Below are positions 62,923-64,000 of a stretch of DNA of 64,000 nt, one piece after another. Position 1 is the stretch's first letter. Every line of letters starts with the position of its first letter. The position numbers and the translations under genes were made by a program. Origin of the DNA: Thermoproteota archaeon (GTDB lineage: Archaea > Thermoproteota > Thermoprotei_A > Sulfolobales > NBVN01); NCBI GenBank assembly GCA_030550455.1, contig JAUQPH010000005.1:1-64000 (forward strand), read 5' to 3'. Under the pieces are notes generated by a model that ran no database searches, was not told where the DNA came from, and was given only the letters and a program-made list of their open reading frames with translations.

Positions 62923-63870
62923 CTACTCTTCTACGTCCTTAATACCCTCTTCTGTAATAGCGAAGATGGCCTCACCCTCCGGTAGATGAGGTGCGTCAAC
63001 TACTCTAGCGATCCTCCTATTACCTCTAGACTTCCTCAGCTGAACTCTTACTCCCGGTGCGTGAGCTAGAACGTGTCCACCCACAGCCTGAGTCGGATCA
63101 CCGTAGAATACATCAGGTCTAGCCATCACTTGGTTTGTTACTACTACCGCTACTTCGTAGATATCAGCAACTCTAGATAGCTGGTGAAGATGTCTATTCA
63201 GTTTCTGCTGTCTAACTGCTAGATTCTCTCTACCAGGGTACTCCGCTCTGAAATGCCCGGTTACCGAGTCTACCACTATCAACCCTATGTTCTCCTTTGG
63301 TATTAAGTCCATTATTTCCTCAATTATCGCCATCTGGTGATCACTAGATATAGCCCTCACCCAGTAGATGTTAGTCATCGTCTTCTCAGGGTCTAAACCG
63401 ACAGCTTTCGCCATAGCTTCTATTCTTTCCCATCTAAACGTACCCTCAGAATCTACGAAAACAGCTTTAGCTTCAAGCCCTCCCCTATCTCTCGGCAGCT
63501 GGACGTTGACGGAAAGCTGTAGACACAGTTGCGTCTTACCTGTACCATATTCACCAAAGAACTCAGTAACAGTTCCTATTTCGACTCCTCCACCTAAAAG
63601 TCCGTCAAGTCTCTTAGACCCAGTCGTTATCTTAGGTAACGCACCTTTTTCTTTCTTTAGATCGAGAGCTGTCTTTAGAGTTAGACCTAGGAGCTCTCGC
63701 GCCTTAGAAACAATTCTGTGTGCTGTTGGAAGCGGAATTCCAGCTACACTTGCTAGCTCGCTTACGTTGGCTACAGCTATAGATTCGAGAGTTTTATATC
63801 CTGCTTCCTTCAATTTAGCAAGAATAGTTGAAGAAATACCTAAGTCCTCAAGATTCTTCTTACTGCTCAT
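62923..63870 (-). CDS. radA: RadA recombinase
   Basis: A 315-aa archaeal Rad51/RecA homologue that pairs DNA strands in homologous recombination. Helix-hairpin-helix N-terminus (1-60), Walker [10 protein letters not shown] (about 109), and Walker [21 protein letters not shown] and [18 protein letters not shown] are family blocks. Start ATG at 63870, preceded by GAGGAGAGAG. Confidence 0.97.
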   Translation of the reverse strand: MSSKKNLEDLGISSTILAKLKEAGYKTLESIAVANVSELASVAGIPLPTAHRIVSKARELLGLTLKTALDLKKEKGALPKITTGSKRLDGLLGGGVEIGTVTEFFGEYGTGKTQLCLQLSVNVQLPRDRGGLEAKAVFVDSEGTFRWERIEAMAKAVGLDPEKTMTNIYWVRAISSDHQMAIIEEIMDLIPKENIGLIVVDSVTGHFRAEYPGRENLAVRQQKLNRHLHQLSRVADIYEVAVVVTNQVMARPDVFYGDPTQAVGGHVLAHAPGVRVQLRKSRGNRRIARVVDAPHLPEGEAIFAITEEGIKDVEE

Positions 63871-63911
63871 ACCTCTCTCCTCATTTAAAGAGTTAGAAAG
63901 CTATTAAACGC

Positions 63912-64000
63912 TCATCTTTCAGTACATGAAGCTCTCAGTAAGTCGTAGACCTCAGGAACTACTTTAGATGCCTCCTCTAGCATGTGCTTAACTAACTCTC
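63912..64000 (-). CDS. 3' end of a gene running off the window (partial)
   Basis: The minus strand ends with ELVKHMLEEASKVVPEVYDL and LRASCTER-stop (TGA at 63912-63914). Only the last 28 codons are visible, so the product is unknown. It is likely a real gene, as it sits about 40 bp upstream of radA. Confidence 0.5.
   Translation of the reverse strand, partial: ELVKHMLEEASKVVPEVYDLLRASCTER

Noticed and set aside
1-64000. tRNA genes
   Set aside because: I looked for T-arm motifs (GGTTCRANYCC) with matching acceptor stems and found none that I could support.

Overview
The window looks like a chromosomal segment of a hyperthermophilic crenarchaeon, most likely Desulfurococcales-like (the order is inferred). 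It encodes RadA, XerA, a group II chaperonin, Trm1, Nep1, diphthine synthase, ribosomal proteins S25e and S3Ae, and an archaeal-type AlaS. The 5S rRNA gene stands alone. A C/D box sRNA is present, archaeal TATA boxes lie about 25 bp upstream of starts, GTG and TTG starts are frequent, and the CRISPR repeat ends in the ATTGAAAG handle typical of crenarchaeal arrays.

Layout. 1-1201: end of a CRISPR array (19 repeats, 18 spacers) with a tandem duplication of two spacer-repeat units; the array continues to the left of the window. 1200-3230: decayed DNA with a broken cas6-like gene. 3270-6800: an AT-rich island with one large predicted surface protein and a broken cysteine-rich gene. 6840-7940: more decayed sequence. 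7940-31350: mostly housekeeping genes (methionine aminopeptidase, an ADP-forming acyl-CoA synthetase alpha subunit, S25e, Trm1, thermosome, a beta-lactamase-fold nuclease, XTPase, GlmS, 5S rRNA, XerA, AlaS, FAD synthase, diphthine synthase). 31500-34900: DNA ligase, Nep1 and a YhbY-like protein. 34938-43459: a 13-gene membrane-bound [NiFe]-hydrogenase/Mrp antiporter operon with its maturation protease upstream; hypF lies 4 kb further on. 43875-64000: Pcc1-like, TtuA-like, flavoprotein, glycosyltransferase, S3Ae, Lhr helicase, nicotinamidase-like, sugar kinase-like, HIT, prepilin-peptidase-like and RadA genes, with several unknowns between them.

How the genes work together. The Mbh-type complex would couple ferredoxin oxidation and H2 evolution to ion pumping. 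The protease and HypF would mature its Ni-Fe centre. The acyl-CoA synthetase alpha subunit would take part in ATP-forming organic acid release. Much of the rest is translation and RNA modification.

The most unusual feature is a set of about seven short, dispersed, structured repeats in two families. They look like 3' ends of IS200/IS605-type tnpB genes (possible omega-RNA-like loci) without an intact tnpB or tnpA in the window. Two separate tnpB zinc-ribbon remnants also occur.
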